A stretch of DNA of 64,000 nucleotides from Paguma larvata (GCA_030068075.1 CM057830.1:24026247-24090246), one strand, 5' to 3'. Shown: positions 52,090 through 62,660, numbered from the stretch's first letter. Numbers and translations are program-made. The notes: generated by a model not told the origin, from the letters alone.

Positions 52090-53230
52090 AATAATAGCTA
52101 AGGTTTATTGGGTGCTTATCAGAAATTGCTCTGAAGAGTGTACACATGTTAACTCATGTAACCTTGTAGTTGAACCTGTGAAGATGGTAAGACCACTGTC
52201 CTTACAGGTGCAGTGTTGGGAGCCATCTTGGGCTCATAGGTTGAGACACCTCCCTGTGTGGAAAGGCAGTCGAAGCAAAGCTCCTGCCAGTCAAATGGCA
52301 CCCAGTCTTACCTCCTTCTCAATAATTCTCAGGCTTGGATTTCTTGAATTGCCCGCATTGGCCTTAAGGGATGCAATGCTCTTTTGTTTTATGGCATTTA
52401 AATAAAAAGGAAGGACCTGGAGCATGATGCTTTGAATGAGAGTAGCCTGGCCAGAAGTAATCTTAAACTTGCATCTTGGGGATGGGTTGCACAGATTGAT
52501 AGCAGTTATGAGCTGGCTGGATATTGATGTGACTTGTGTAAATGTTGGGCCCCTATTAGGTAAATTAGCTCATTCACAAGCAAAGGAACTTAGACAAGCC
52601 TTAGGAATTACATAGGAGAGTTACGCCTCCCTCACTGTAGTTTAGGAAGTTAAACAGATGACTCTTAACCTTTCTATAGATGATTAACATAGGTATTAAG
52701 ATGATAATGTATGTGCCCTCTGTTTACTGAGACTTGTGGTAACAACCATAACAACCCCACTTGCTTCATAAACATCCTGTTTTCTCCCCCTGCCACAAAT
52801 TTACCTAATCCTACATCAAAGACAACATATGTTAATTAACTCAGGAGCAGAATCACAAATAGCTAAGATAAGAATTGTTTCCTTTATGGTCAAAAAAAGG
52901 ATGATGTAAAACAACATGCAAGATTGAGGAAATCACGGCTTTGCTGACAAAAACACGTTGTTGTTAAAGATATCAAACTATACTCACTGATGGGATGTCA
53001 CTCATTGCTGTAATGTCACTTACTACTTTTAAATAAAGACACTGAGACCAGCAGAGCAGAGATGCCAGAATTGCCAGAGATGCCTGCTTGGTGATCAGAC
53101 TCCATCTCGTGGCTCTCTCATTCCTTTTGCCGGCCGTTCATCCTTCGGAAAATCCTAGATTCAGCTGCAACAGGACTCCGGCAGTGCAGGAAAGTTAAGC
53201 AACTTGCCCATGTGATAATGTGATTTATTA
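52090..53230 (-). repeat. MIR split by a retroviral LTR
   Basis: Left part 52,090-52,213: 'ATAGCTAAGGTTTATTGGGTGCTTATC', 'GTTAACTCATGTAACC', 'GAAGATGGTAAGACC'. Right part 53,190-53,230: 'GAAAGTTAAGCAACTTGCCCATGTGA'. Together they give the reversed MIR order, broken exactly by the LTR and its 6-bp duplication. Confidence 0.8.
52214..53183 (+). mobile_element. Solo retroviral LTR, copy 2 (longer)
   Basis: Begins TGTTGGGAGCCATC and ends GGACTCCGGCA. Exact 6-bp target duplication GTGCAG (52,208-52,213 and 53,184-53,189). AATAAA at 53,032-53,037 precedes the same 'GACACTGAGACC' segment as in copy 1. At 970 bases against 586 it carries three blocks that copy 1 lacks: about 52,277-52,500, some 65 bases around 52,700-52,770 and some 80 bases around 52,840-52,915. 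No gag, pol or env sequence is next to it. It was left by LTR-LTR recombination. Confidence 0.92.
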
Positions 53231-53399
53231 GAAAGATGTATGTGGTCTTTGTCCCCATTTCTAGCCCAGCGTTCCCAAAACTCTTGGAATTTCCTAGGTG
53301 AGAAGGGCAATAAGAAGTGTCTTTGGTTATTAATAACAAACCCCTTTCACTCACACCTGAGTTTATGTTAATGAGGTGACCTTTGGAAAGCAACTAAGG

Positions 53400-54090
53400 A
53401 TGGGGGCTGGGTACCACGGTAACCAACCATGTGATTGGAAGATTGGAACTCAGTCCCAACACCCACCCACCCCCCACAACCTCTAGGGAAGGGAGAGGGG
53501 TTGGAGGTTTGAATCCATGGCCAACGACCAATGATTTAATCAACCACACCTATAAATTGAAATCTCCATAAAAACCCAAAAGGATGGAGTTTAGGCCCTC
53601 TTAGGTTGGTGAACATGGGAGACATGGGGAGATCGGTGCACCCAGAGAAAGCATGGAAACTCCACACCCTTTCCCCATGCCTTGCTCTGTGCATGTCTTC
53701 CATCTGGCTGTTCCTGAGAAGTATTCTTTTATACCACACTGGTCACCTAGTAAGTAAAATGTTTCCTGAGTTCTGCAAGCCACTCTACCAAATTCATCAA
53801 AACCAAAGAGTGAGTTGTTGGAACCTCCAAGATAGCCAATCACTCAGAAGCACGGGTGAAAACTTGAATATGGGCTTGGCAGCTGAAGTTGGGGCTGGGT
53901 GGGGGAAGTCTTTTTGGACTGAGCCCTTAACTTGTGGGATCTGATGCTGTCTCAAGGGAGAGAGTGTCAGGGTTGAGTTGAATTGTAGGACACCCAACAG
54001 GTGTTGGAGAGCTGCTTCGGTGGGGGTAGGGGGGAAACATGTCGGAATTGGTTCTGGAATTGTACTCAGTATGACACAGCGAAAAGTTGG
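53400..54090 (+). mobile_element. Old endogenous-retrovirus LTR relic
   Basis: Follows a mammalian LTR that I recognise by 'CTCCATAAAAACCCAAAAGGATGG', 'TTCCATCTGGCTGTTCCTGAG', 'CTAGTAAGTAAAATGTTTCCTGAGTTCTG', 'GCCCTTAACTTGTGGGATCTGATGCTGTCTC' and 'TTGAGTTGAATTGTAGGACACCCAAC' in order. Exact family name uncertain. Open frames inside (53,536-54,199, both strands) match no retroviral protein and are incidental. Confidence 0.65.
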
Positions 54091-54414
54091 CAGGGTTGAG
54101 ATGCCACAGCAAAGGAGTCTAACTGCCGAGCCCATGCTGGTGACAACACAGGGCAAACTGCCTGTTTATATTCGAAGTGTGATTTGTGAGGAAAATTAAT
54201 TCATATGGAAAACTACATTGCTCAAAACTTCAGCACGTATAAACTTGTGAAGTATTAAAATTAGCCATATTGGCTTTAATGGTAGCACAAACGTTTCTAG
54301 AAGATAAAATGTTATGCAAGGGAAAGCCCTGTGAGACGCGGTGCTTTAGAAAAGGTAGACTGGGAGGGAAACTGGTGATCTTGGAGCACCTTCTCTTTTT
54401 CCTAAAAGTTTATA

Positions 54415-54550
54415 TATGAACCTACACACTTGCATTTTATAAATTATAATCCTTGTAGGAAACTTGTGTGCCAGGTGCCGCTGTCCTTATTTTGTAGATG
54501 AGGAAACTAGAGCTCCGATTGAATCACACCCCTGGGACAGTCAGGACAAC
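54415..54550 (-). repeat. MIR fragment
   Basis: 'TCCTTATTTTGTAGATGAGGAAACTAGAGCTC' in sense, preceded by 'ATAATCCTTGTAGGAAAC', is the reversed MIR core. Confidence 0.65.
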
Positions 54551-55620
54551 TGGGAGATCAGGGACCTATCACAAGACCTGTGTAAAGCCCCAAATTCTGA
54601 AGCCATCGTGGAACACAGCCCCATATGAGATCATGGTGGTGACAGAACAGTGACACAAAATACAAGCTCCCTTTGCGCATTTCCAGTTGGTTCTGTAGAA
54701 TGTGACGGTGCTATCAGTTACTCTGAAGTGGCTCTTTGATCTGACATAGAAATGGAGTCAGATGCCTTCCTTGTCACAACAAAATGTTAACTTCGCTGAC
54801 ACAGCTGGTGGCTTCACCGAGCAATTTTATAGACACTCCTTACCAAGTCCCATTTTAAACTGGTAACCATCAGTTCCTGCCTTAAGTATAGTTTGTACAA
54901 ATGGTAATTGGAAGACTCAGACTAAGGAGCATTAGTGGCGTGTTACATTTCTTTTTTTTTTCTTCTCTTAGTGGATGAATGCCCTCTCAGATTTCTTACC
55001 GGTACGCCTCCCGGACCCCTCAGGCATCGGACTAGAGTGGAAGAGGAATCACATGTCTTCCTATCTTCTGTCTAGGTTGCTCCGTGTAATGAACCAAAGT
55101 GTGAGTAAGGGATTTTTTTTTTCTTTATCTAGCCTATAAAGCATAGGATTGTGAGAACTTCCTCCTAGATTTTGTCAGTAACCTATTTTTTGTCTTTATT
55201 CTAAGCTCTCTTTTAGGTATTATTTATGTGCGTATTCATGAGCCTATTTTTGTGGGACATCAGGAGGACCTACAATCAGAGGCGCCTCTTTAAATTCCTT
55301 TTACTTTTCTGTCTTTCATTATAAGCCTGAATGAAGAAGGTTGGGAAATAAGGAGAAAATTGGCACCAAGCAACACATCATGTCATACTATGATACCTAA
55401 ATTGTGTCAGATTTTGTTTTCCTTTCTCCTATTCAGTGAAACAATTTGCCCATTTCTAGAAACTTCTAGATTGTCTAGAGCCATCTTATGTGGGTACTGC
55501 AATCTTAACCCAGTACAGAACTCAAAATTTTTATTTTTATTTACATTCTTTAGCTCCTCTAAACTCTGTTCTATGAAGTTAGCATGTAATGACCTTGTAA
55601 TATATGAACTCAGTTTTGTG
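54551..55620. other. Unassigned non-coding DNA
   Basis: No repeat recognised in about 1 kb. At 54,950-54,971 a pyrimidine run ends in TTAG and is followed after 32 bases by GTACGC, which looks like a tiny exon, but nothing supports it (see rejected items). A 101-codon frame (55,360-55,665) matches nothing known. Confidence 0.35.
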
Positions 55621-55624
55621 ACTA

Positions 55625-55800
55625 GCTACATAATTTGTTGGGCCCAACACGAAATGCAACTATGAGACTTTGTGTTCAACAATTTTGTCAGTTTCAAGAT
55701 GGCAAGAGCAGAGCATTAAAGCAAGCCCTTCTAAACACGGGCCCTGCCCTGTGCTGCTGCCTGGGCCCCTTGCCCATGAGGCCAGCCCTGCTCAGTTTCC
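55625..55800 (+). repeat. Ancient interspersed repeat, family uncertain
   Basis: 'TTTGTTGGGCCCAACACGAAATG', 'AAGATGGCAAGAGCAGAGCATTAAAGCAAG' and 'CTTCTAAACACGGGCCCTGCCCTGTG' in sense follow a known old mammalian repeat that I cannot name. Frames 55,635-55,885 are incidental. Confidence 0.5.
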
Positions 55801-55964
55801 TAGATACACTTTCAGTGCATCAAAATGTTTTCATGTTGCATTCTTTCTTGTATTATTTTTAAGCAAGAATCTATATGACAAGTGACCAAAAGGAAGCTTC
55901 CTGAAATATGAAAGGCTTGAATTAGCGCATTCAATTCCTTTATTTAAAATAAAAGGCGGGGAGA

Positions 55965-56197
55965 GGGCACCTGGGTGGCTCAGTTGGTTGGGCGACCAAC
56001 TTCGGCTCAGGTCATGATCTCATGGTTTGTGAGTTCCAGCCCCGCATTGGGCTCTGTGCTGACAGCTCAGAGCCTGGTGGAGCCTTCTTCGGATTCTGTG
56101 CCTCCATCTCTCTCTGCCCCTCTCCCATTTGTGCTCTGTCTCTCTCTGCCTCTCAAAAATAAATACATGTAAGAAAAAAAAAGAAAGAAAGAAAGAA
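55965..56197 (+). mobile_element. SINEC, first of a tandem pair
   Basis: Head 'GGGCACCTGGGTGGCTCAGTTGG', body near consensus, tail 'AAATAAATACATGTAAGAAAAAAAAAGAAAG'. Directly followed by another full SINE at 56,199. Confidence 0.93.
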
Positions 56198-56198
56198 T

Positions 56199-56400
56199 GG
56201 GGCGCCTGTATGGCTTAGTCAGTTAAGCCCCGGATTTTGGCTCAGGTAATGATCTTGTGGTCCGTGAGTTTCAGCCCCACGTCAGGCTCTGTGCTGGCAG
56301 CTCAGCCTGGAGCCTGCTTTGGATTCTGTCTCTCCCTCTCTCTCTCTGCCCCTCCCCTGCTCTCTCTCTGTCTCTCAAAAATAAACAATAAAAAATCTTT
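56199..56400 (+). mobile_element. SINEC, second of a tandem pair
   Basis: Head 'GGGGCGCCTGTATGGCTTAGT'. It starts in the (GAAA)n tail of the first copy, so it probably inserted there. The (TC)n tract is present. TTATTTAAAAT (about 55,940) left of the pair and TTTTTTAAAATG (56,400) right of it may be the outer target duplication. Confidence 0.92.
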
Positions 56401-56790
56401 TTTTAAAATGTCTCTTCCTAAACAAAGGCATGTGCTTTCTTTCATTACTCATCCCTTCATTCACAAATAGTGACTGACTAGCCTCTCTCTTCGAGCACTT
56501 TTCCAGACTGGGAATACATCAGTGAATGGGTTAGGGGGCAAAATTTTTGTTTTCTTGGAGTTTACAATCAGTGGGTGGAGTTATGATCAATTTTCTAACC
56601 TTTTCAGCTCTCCTGAAGGTTGACAGTGTTTGTGGCCTTTTCCTCCACCAGAGGTTAACACATTTTGCATCTTATATTAAAGAAGCAAATATTCAAAATT
56701 TTATTTCAGTGCACAGTAGGAGTAAAATGAAGAAACGACATTCTAACATACAACCCTCCTGCATCTCACAGAACTTTTTTTAGTATGAGA
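56401..56790. other. Unassigned non-coding DNA
   Basis: No feature recognised. Confidence 0.35.
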
Positions 56791-56800
56791 GCAAATTTCC

Positions 56801-57042
56801 GAGCACCTGGGTGGCTTAGTCAGTTGAGCGTCCAACTCTTGCTTTCAGCTCAGGTCACGATCTCATAGTTTCATGAGTTTGAGCCCTGCATCTGGCTCTG
56901 CGCTGGCTGCGCAGAGCCTGTTTCAGATTCTCTCTGTCTCTCTCTGTCTCTCCCTCTCTCTCTGCCCCGCCTTCGCTTATCCTGCCTCTGTCTCTCTCAA
57001 ATAAATAAACTTAAAAAAATTTTTTACCTCATAAAAAATACA
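56801..57042 (+). mobile_element. SINEC
   Basis: Head 'GAGCACCTGGGTGGCTTAGT' and 'CTGCGCAGAGCC' in the body. (TC)n interrupted by G's. Target duplication AGAGCAAATTT (about 56,789) and AGAGCAAATAA (57,043). Confidence 0.9.
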
Positions 57043-57055
57043 AGAGCAAATAATT

Positions 57056-57395
57056 TACATGAACCATTTAGATATGAATGAAGAACATGTTTCCACATAA
57101 CTCCTTAACTGATAATCAGTATTTTGTGGCAAGTTTTAGGCATATCCCAGTCGCCCTCTGTCATGACCAGGCATCAGTATTATGTCTAGTCCCTGATGAA
57201 AAGGGGGCAAAGGAGCAAAATAATACAAAAAGTCTAAACAAAGCTTTTTCATTGAATGTGAACACCAAATGGCAGAAGTAGGAAATCTACTCCCAGCTGG
57301 TACTCTCAGATTTCAAAATCCCAGATTCAAACAAAAACGCCTGAAATCCCCTGAGCCGGCTACTGAACAGAATCCCTAAACTCCCACCAAAATCA
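57056..57395. other. Unassigned non-coding DNA
   Basis: No repeat recognised. Confidence 0.3.
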
Positions 57396-57399
57396 TGGC

Positions 57400-57690
57400 T
57401 CAGAGGGTGACGAGGGCAGTGGCTCTGCTCTGTATGATATAATGGCTGACACGTGTCATTGTACATTTGTTCAAGTTCATGCCATGTGCAACAGCAAGAG
57501 GGAACCCTAACGTAAAGAGTGGACCTTGGGTGACAGTGATGCGTCGCCACGGGGCCATCAGTTGTAACAAATGTGCCACTCTGGCCGGGGGTCTTGATGA
57601 TGGGAGCCGTGCCGATGTGGGGGCAAAGGGTATTTCTGGACGCTCGCGGTCAGTACTGCTGTGGGCCTAAAACTGCTCTAAAAACTAAAA
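57400..57690 (+). repeat. Old LINE-type 3' end, CpG-rich
   Basis: 'TGTATGATATAATGGCTGACACGTGTCATTGTACATTTGTTCAAG', 'TAACAAATGTGCCACTCTGG' and 'CCTAAAACTGCTCTAAAAACTAAA' in sense follow a common old repeat end (probably L1M). Where other copies read 'gatgtgtcaatgtaggttcatc' this one has GATGCGTCGCCACGGGGCC, with several added CpGs. Confidence 0.6.
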
Positions 57691-58035
57691 TCTACTAAAA
57701 AGAAAACCCCAGGCCCACATAACCCTCTCAGTCCATTATATCCTTAGCCAGAACACCACTCTCCTCTTGAGTTAGCCTTGCGACAGAATACAGTTTGAGG
57801 TACAACACTTCGAAATTTAAAGTATCTCCTAATGGCTTACAGTATCTCCCAAGATTAAACAAGATACTGAGTCAGTACAGGATGATAGGGAAGCAAATGG
57901 CTGGTGAGCGTTCTCTCTTTCAGACATGGTGAAAGCACACTTTATTAGATAGCTCCTTAAATTACCACATCCGCCATCAACTCCTTAGAAAGGTAGGTAA
58001 GTGGGACTTGAGAGAGCTTTTCCAAACAGCTTCAC
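57691..58035. other. Unassigned non-coding DNA
   Basis: No feature recognised. Confidence 0.35.
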
Positions 58036-58039
58036 TGGG

Positions 58040-58398
58040 TCACTGTGTATCGTAGTCAGCTCAGGCCGCCCTAACCACATACTACAGGCGTGTGTTTTCC
58101 TCACTGAGACTCCCGAGGCTGGAGAGTCCGATTTCTTCTCTCGGCTCGTAGGCAACGGCCATCTCGCTGTGTGTGCACGTGCAAAGAGTGGTAACTCTCC
58201 ACTGTCTCTTCCTCTAAGGGCACAGATTCCCTCATGACTCCTACTCTCAAACTTTCTCCGAACCCATTTACATCTCAAACGTCCAAGTTCCAAGTCCCAT
58301 CATACTGGGAGTAAGAATTTCAACATGTGAGTCTTGGGCAGGGGAGCAGTGGTACACACTTCAGCCCCTCGTACCATCATTCAAAGTTTGCTCTCTTG
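58040..58398 (+). repeat. Ancient interspersed repeat, family uncertain
   Basis: 'GTATCGTAGTCAGCTCAGGCCGCCCTAACCACATACTACAGG' in sense, then 'CTCCCGAGGCTGGAGAGTCCGA', 'CTGTCTCTTCCTCTAAGGGCAC' and 'TTTCAACATGTGAGTCTTGGG' match the well-known 'gtattagtcagctcaggctgccataac' repeat. Again CpG-rich for its age. Frames on both strands here are incidental. Confidence 0.65.
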
Positions 58399-58439
58399 GC
58401 CCTACACATAGGAGATAAAGAAAGAAACGCTGTTTGTAA

Positions 58440-58620
58440 AGCACTTAATATTTTCTGACACTAAGGTAAAGTTTTCAATATACTATTTCATTTAATAGAG
58501 CCAACCAAATTGGGAGGCTCAGAGAAATGAAATTGCTTTCTCCAAGTTACAAAACTAGTACACTTTGCAGGTTCTAACCCTGTCTCATTTGAGCCGAGTG
58601 CTGTTGTCTTCCTGCTGGCC
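58440..58620 (-). repeat. MIR, reverse orientation
   Basis: 'AAGCACTTAATATTTTCTGACACTAAGG', 'TATTTCATTTAATAGAG', 'GGGAGGCTCAGAGAAATGAAATTGC' and 'GTTCTAACCCTG' in the reversed MIR order. Confidence 0.65.
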
Positions 58621-59238
58621 CCTGGGGCCTTTCTTAAATTTCACTACGTGCTGTTAGGTTATGTAAGAGTGATAAGGTCCCCAGAAAACAGGCTCGAACC
58701 TCCAAGGTCACGTGACACCAAATCGAATCAGGAAGTCAGCGTTTTTATTTCGTAGAGCTATATAGCTGGTCAAAGAGCGTATACTTGTATTTGCTCTTGA
58801 ATCCATGAATGAGTTGAAGAAATTGATTTTTTTGATTGCTGAGTTGACATGAAGTCAGACAAAGGGATCCGGATGGTCTGCAGTGGTATTTCAGTACTGA
58901 CTGTTCTGCATTCTTCGTGAACGTGTGACTTTTCATGTCGCCTCACATCGGTATCATGTAGTTTAGGACGTAAGGACTACGTCAGTGTAAATTACTGTGT
59001 ACAGCCGAATATCGTAGCAAAAAGAAAGAAGAATATGTAAAAAGAAGCTCAGTAATTTCTCTTGACCTGGTGAAGCTACCTGCTACATCTTCAAGCTCTC
59101 GGCTGCTAAGCCAGGAGAATCTACACGTGTTCTTTCTTGGGCCTGGAACCCAGTGGACGCTGTCTCCAAGATCCTTACACCTCTCGCATGTTGACCCAGT
59201 ACACAGCACTCTGCTGAAACCCTTCTCTACCCGCAGCG
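58621..59238. other. Unassigned non-coding DNA
   Basis: No repeat recognised. Opposed frames (58,982-59,252) match nothing known. Confidence 0.35.
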
Positions 59239-59239
59239 C

Positions 59240-59480
59240 AGCCCCCATGTAGTGGCACAGGCCTCGACCATCTTTTTTCTGTAAAGGGCCAGATAGTAAA
59301 CACTTCCAACTTTGCAGGCGATAGGATCTCTGTTGCAGCTACTCAAGTCTGTTGTTGTAACATGAAAGCAGCCTCTGACAGTATATAAACAGATGAACGT
59401 GACTGTGTTCCAGTAAAATTGCAGTTTAAGAAAACGGCAACCCAGATTTGGTCTGCTAGCAGTGGTTTCCTCAGTCCGGT
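59240..59480 (+). repeat. Ancient repeat, family uncertain
   Basis: 'TTTTCTGTAAAGGGCCAGATAGTAAACACTTCC', 'CTTTGCAGGCGATAGGATCTCTGTTGCAGCTACTCAAG' and 'GTGTTCCAGTAAAATTGC' in sense match the common 'ctgtaaagggccagatagtaaatattt' repeat. Name uncertain. Confidence 0.65.
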
Positions 59481-59586
59481 GTGAATAAATAACGTAGTCT
59501 TTCGTGAAATTTGTATGATGAATGGAGAAGAGCGTTCATTCATACAGCACCCTCAACCAAAGAACTCACTTAAAACTCTCCAGTGA

Positions 59587-59805
59587 TGGGGCGCCTGGGT
59601 GGCTCAGTCGGTTGAGCGTCCAACTTCAGCTCAGGTCATGATCTCAGAGTCCGTGAGTGCGAGCCCCACGTCGGGCTCTGTGCTGACAGCTCAGAGCCTG
59701 GAGCTTGCTTTGGATTCTGTGTCTCCCTCTCTCTCTGGCCCTCCCCCACTCATGCTCTGTGTCTCTCTGTCTCAAAAATAAACAAACATTAAAAAATAAA
59801 TAAAT
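59587..59805 (+). mobile_element. SINEC, well preserved
   Basis: Near-consensus felid SINE (head 'GGGGCGCCTGGGTGGCTCAG', 'GTGCGAGCCCCACGTCGGG'). Target duplication AAAACTCTCCAGTGA (59,572-59,586) and AAAACTTTCCAGTGA (59,806-59,820), one mismatch. Confidence 0.96.
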
Positions 59806-59820
59806 AAAACTTTCCAGTGA

Positions 59821-60130
59821 AATTCTCATTGTTTTGCCCTTAAGTCCCTTTTGGCCTCCCGGAACCCCTGGTCTCTTTCCTCTCTCCCCTTCTACCACAA
59901 AGACGCCAGTACTCTTCAAAGCGTTTCAGTTCTTCTTTAAAACTGGCTAGCCTCATTAAACAGTTAATGATACCCACCGTTCTCGAAAGGTCGTGTGTGA
60001 GCACTCTTGTTGGTGGATTGTGTCCCTCGAAGGTCTCACTCTCTACCCCAAGATTGCATTAACAATACAACATCCAGTAATCGCACAAAAAAGAGCTGCG
60101 TATCAGTAATCATCAGGGATCCCTGATCGA
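59821..60130. other. Unassigned non-coding DNA
   Basis: No feature recognised. Confidence 0.35.
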
Positions 60131-60134
60131 GATT

Positions 60135-61145
60135 TAAAACTCAGTCAGATCCCACTGCACACTCACTAGAACGGCTAAAATAAAAAAGCTTGACAACACC
60201 AAATGTTAGTGAGGACGTTTGACAGTTCTTTAATACCCATATATCTACCCTATGGCCCAGCCGTTGTACCCTTTTTGTTTATCCAAGAGAAATAGACCAT
60301 ACATCCACATAATGACCTGTGCATGCATGTGCATAGTAGCTTTCCTCATAATAGCCCAAATCTGGAAGCAGCCCAGGTGTTTCTCAACAGAAAAATGAAA
60401 GAACTGTGGGATATTCACATCATGAGATAGTAGTCAGCGATAAAAAAGGAAAGAACTCCTGCTACGGACTGAACGTGTTCTCCCAAAGTTACCCACATTT
60501 AATTCTCAATGTGATGGTACTTGGTAGTGGGGCCTTTGCCAGGTAGAGCCACGACAGGGGAGCGTTCATAAATGGAATTAGTGTACTCATAAGAAGAAAT
60601 TTGAGAGAGATGCTATTTCTTGGCCGAGTGAAGATACAGCAAAAAGGCAACCAACACACAGATGAGGAGGAGGGCTCTCACAAGACACTAAATCTGCTGA
60701 CGCCTTGATCTTGCACTTTCCAGCCTCTTGACCTATGAAAGATAAATATTTGCTGCTTCAGCCACCCAACCTATGGATTTTTTGTTATAGCAGCCCAGTT
60801 GACTAAGACAACTACTGATACACATAACCGCATGAACGGTTGTCAAAAATATTATGCTAGGTGTAAGAAAGTGGTTGCGAAGAAAAAAGTACATACTGTA
60901 CGACTCCTTTCTGTGAAATTCTAAGTAGATGAAATTGATCTATGGAAATACAAATGAGATTAGTGGTTGCTTCTTAGGTGGAATATGAGGATTGACTAAA
61001 AGAAAGCATGAGGGATCTTTCTGGGGTGATGGAAATATTGTGGGTCTTGATATACATATGTTAAACTTATTGAACACTGTACTTCAGATCTGAATGTTTC
61101 GCCGTATGTAAATTTTACCTCAGTACAAAAATAATAAAAATATTA
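60135..61145 (+). mobile_element. Old LINE-1 ORF2 end and 3' UTR, split by a MaLR LTR
   Basis: 'ACTCACTAGAACGGCTAAAATAAAAAAGC', 'CCAAATCTGGAAGCAGCCCAGG', then after the LTR 'CTGATACACATAACCGCATGAACGG', 'ATTATGCTAGGTGTAAGAAAG' and 'TTTCTGGGGTGATGGAAATATTG', ending 'TAAATTTTACCTCAGTACAAAAATAATAAA'. Old L1M. No open frame left. Confidence 0.75.
60470..60810 (+). mobile_element. MaLR-type LTR (MLT1/MST-like) inside L1M
   Basis: Begins TGCTACGGACTGAACG and ends GACTAAGACA. Inner landmarks: 'AATGTGATGGTACTTGGTAGTGGGGCCTTTG', 'CTGACGCCTTGATCTTGCACTTTCCAGCC' and 'GTTATAGCAGCCCAG' in sense. Flanked by ACTCC (60,465-60,469) and ACTAC (60,811-60,815), a 5-bp target duplication with one change, as expected for this group. 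The L1M sequence joins up across it. Confidence 0.8.
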
Positions 61146-61159
61146 TATCTACCTGACAT

Positions 61160-61370
61160 TTTTAGAGTCCCAAGATGACTGCTGGAGTTCCAGCCATCAC
61201 GTCTTCATTCCAGGTAGTGAAAAGGAGAATGAATGGAAAGATAAAAGAACAAAGGACATATGCAAGCTCTCCATTCATTCTCACAGAGACTACAAGTCTC
61301 ATCAACAACTTGCACTTAATTCTCATTGGACAACCCTAGCTACAAGAGAAGTGGGAAAACAGACACATAC
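61160..61370. repeat. Ancient repeat fragment, family uncertain
   Basis: 'TTAATTCTCATTGGACAACCCTAGCTACAAGAGAAGTGGGAAA' in sense resembles the end of a known repeat ('catggccacacctagctgcaagggaggctgggaaa'). Confidence 0.4.
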
Positions 61371-61482
61371 AATATTTGGACAAGCACCTTTCAGACAGCA
61401 TAAAATCTGTGTTTGTAAAAACAAGAAGAAGGGGAGAATGGGTATTGGCTATCCATTGGTAGGTTCATCCATACCACAAAAA

Positions 61483-61516
61483 AGTGTGTGTACACACACA
61501 CACACACACACACACA
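61483..61516. repeat. (CA)n microsatellite
   Basis: GTGTGTGTACACACACA...CACAGTGT: a CA run with a short GT arm at each end, so it is weakly palindromic. Confidence 0.9.
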
Positions 61517-61519
61517 GTG

Positions 61520-62660
61520 TCTTACATAATTTCAGGGGATTCCTGGACCTCACTGGATCCCGTTTTATCTGAATTCTATAGTAAAAAACCACCAGTCTAG
61601 GGAGTTTGAGCAACTATTTATTATTAAACTCAGTAATGAAAAGCACCTGAATAGCAAGTTCATCCAGAATGGGCCTTCAGTAGACCCAAGGTTGCTCACC
61701 CACCCAGAGGAAATGTTGTTGCCTCGGTCTCCCAAGACTGCGATTTAGTAAGTAGCCTCCTTGGAACTGAGCGTCATTTAATTCCGTTGCCTTCTGAACG
61801 ACACAGTATGTGAATGTGGGAAGATAGGCCACTTAAGTGTACATTTTACTTACACACTTGATTTGATGACATTAGTTTGCAGGTGTCTCTACTTCAATTA
61901 ATTGCATATTGGTGAAATCTGTAATTGAAACTCAGTCCAAAACCCAAGTATTCAAATGATAGTCTCTTCAATATAATTATTCCACATAAGTTGGAGTGCT
62001 GACAAAATGTTGTCCTTTATTTTTTTTAAATAATGGCTTCAAGTATGTTCAAGATTAGATAACACAGAAAATGTCAACAAGATATGCAAAATATGAAATG
62101 AAAATAATGAGATGAAAACGTTGTATCTTCATCCAATTTTGCCTCCGTAGATACACAAACTCTGTTTCCATCTGCGACTGGGTTACAGATACTCCGCGTC
62201 CTACATAGTGTTTTCAGCCTGATTTGAAGAACAAAAGAAAGTACCTTCCAAAAGCCCACACAAATACACAGCATTTTTGCTGACCAGTAAGTTAGAAGTT
62301 GATCTGTAAAAATATGCTGACTTCCTTTTATTGTAATAGGAAAAATAGGAAAGAGAAAACATGAAAACGAGTCTGTATCATGGAGGAAACATAACTTATG
62401 CCACCTAGTGTGTGTGAAGACTAACTTAAATGACTGTTTTTCTTAGAAATCAATCTCTTACCTGAGTAGATATTGAAAAATAACTGCCTGTGGACCTTCC
62501 CTACGCCCAGAAGGCGAAAAACGTCATTTTCTCACTGAATCATTCCCTGACACCGCCCCACACTGCCGAATTAACGTTTCTCGTCCTAGCGTAATAAACA
62601 TAGTTCTGCGTTTTGTGCACCTCGTCACTGGTGGGGACTTGACATGTAACATTTCCGTGG
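61520..62660. other. Unassigned non-coding DNA
   Basis: About 1.1 kb with no repeat recognised. The stretch 62,500-62,590 has eight CpGs in 90 bases. No open frame with a recognisable domain. Confidence 0.35.

Noticed and set aside
27648..53183. The two LTRs as the ends of one provirus
   Set aside because: They point in opposite directions, have different target duplications and the DNA between them is not retroviral.
53536..54199. Cluster of open frames on both strands that might be retroviral coding sequence
   Set aside because: The DNA matches an LTR end to end. LTRs do not encode these proteins and no gag, pol or env motif is present.
54950..55010. Pyrimidine run plus TTAG, a 32-base open stretch, then GTACGC: a possible small exon
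   Set aside because: Such patterns arise often by chance. No neighbouring exon, no recognised peptide and no conservation data.
3780..59805. tRNA genes, suggested by the many A-box and B-box-like motifs
   Set aside because: All occur in SINE heads followed by a (TC)n or AATA tail. No cloverleaf with intact acceptor stem was seen.
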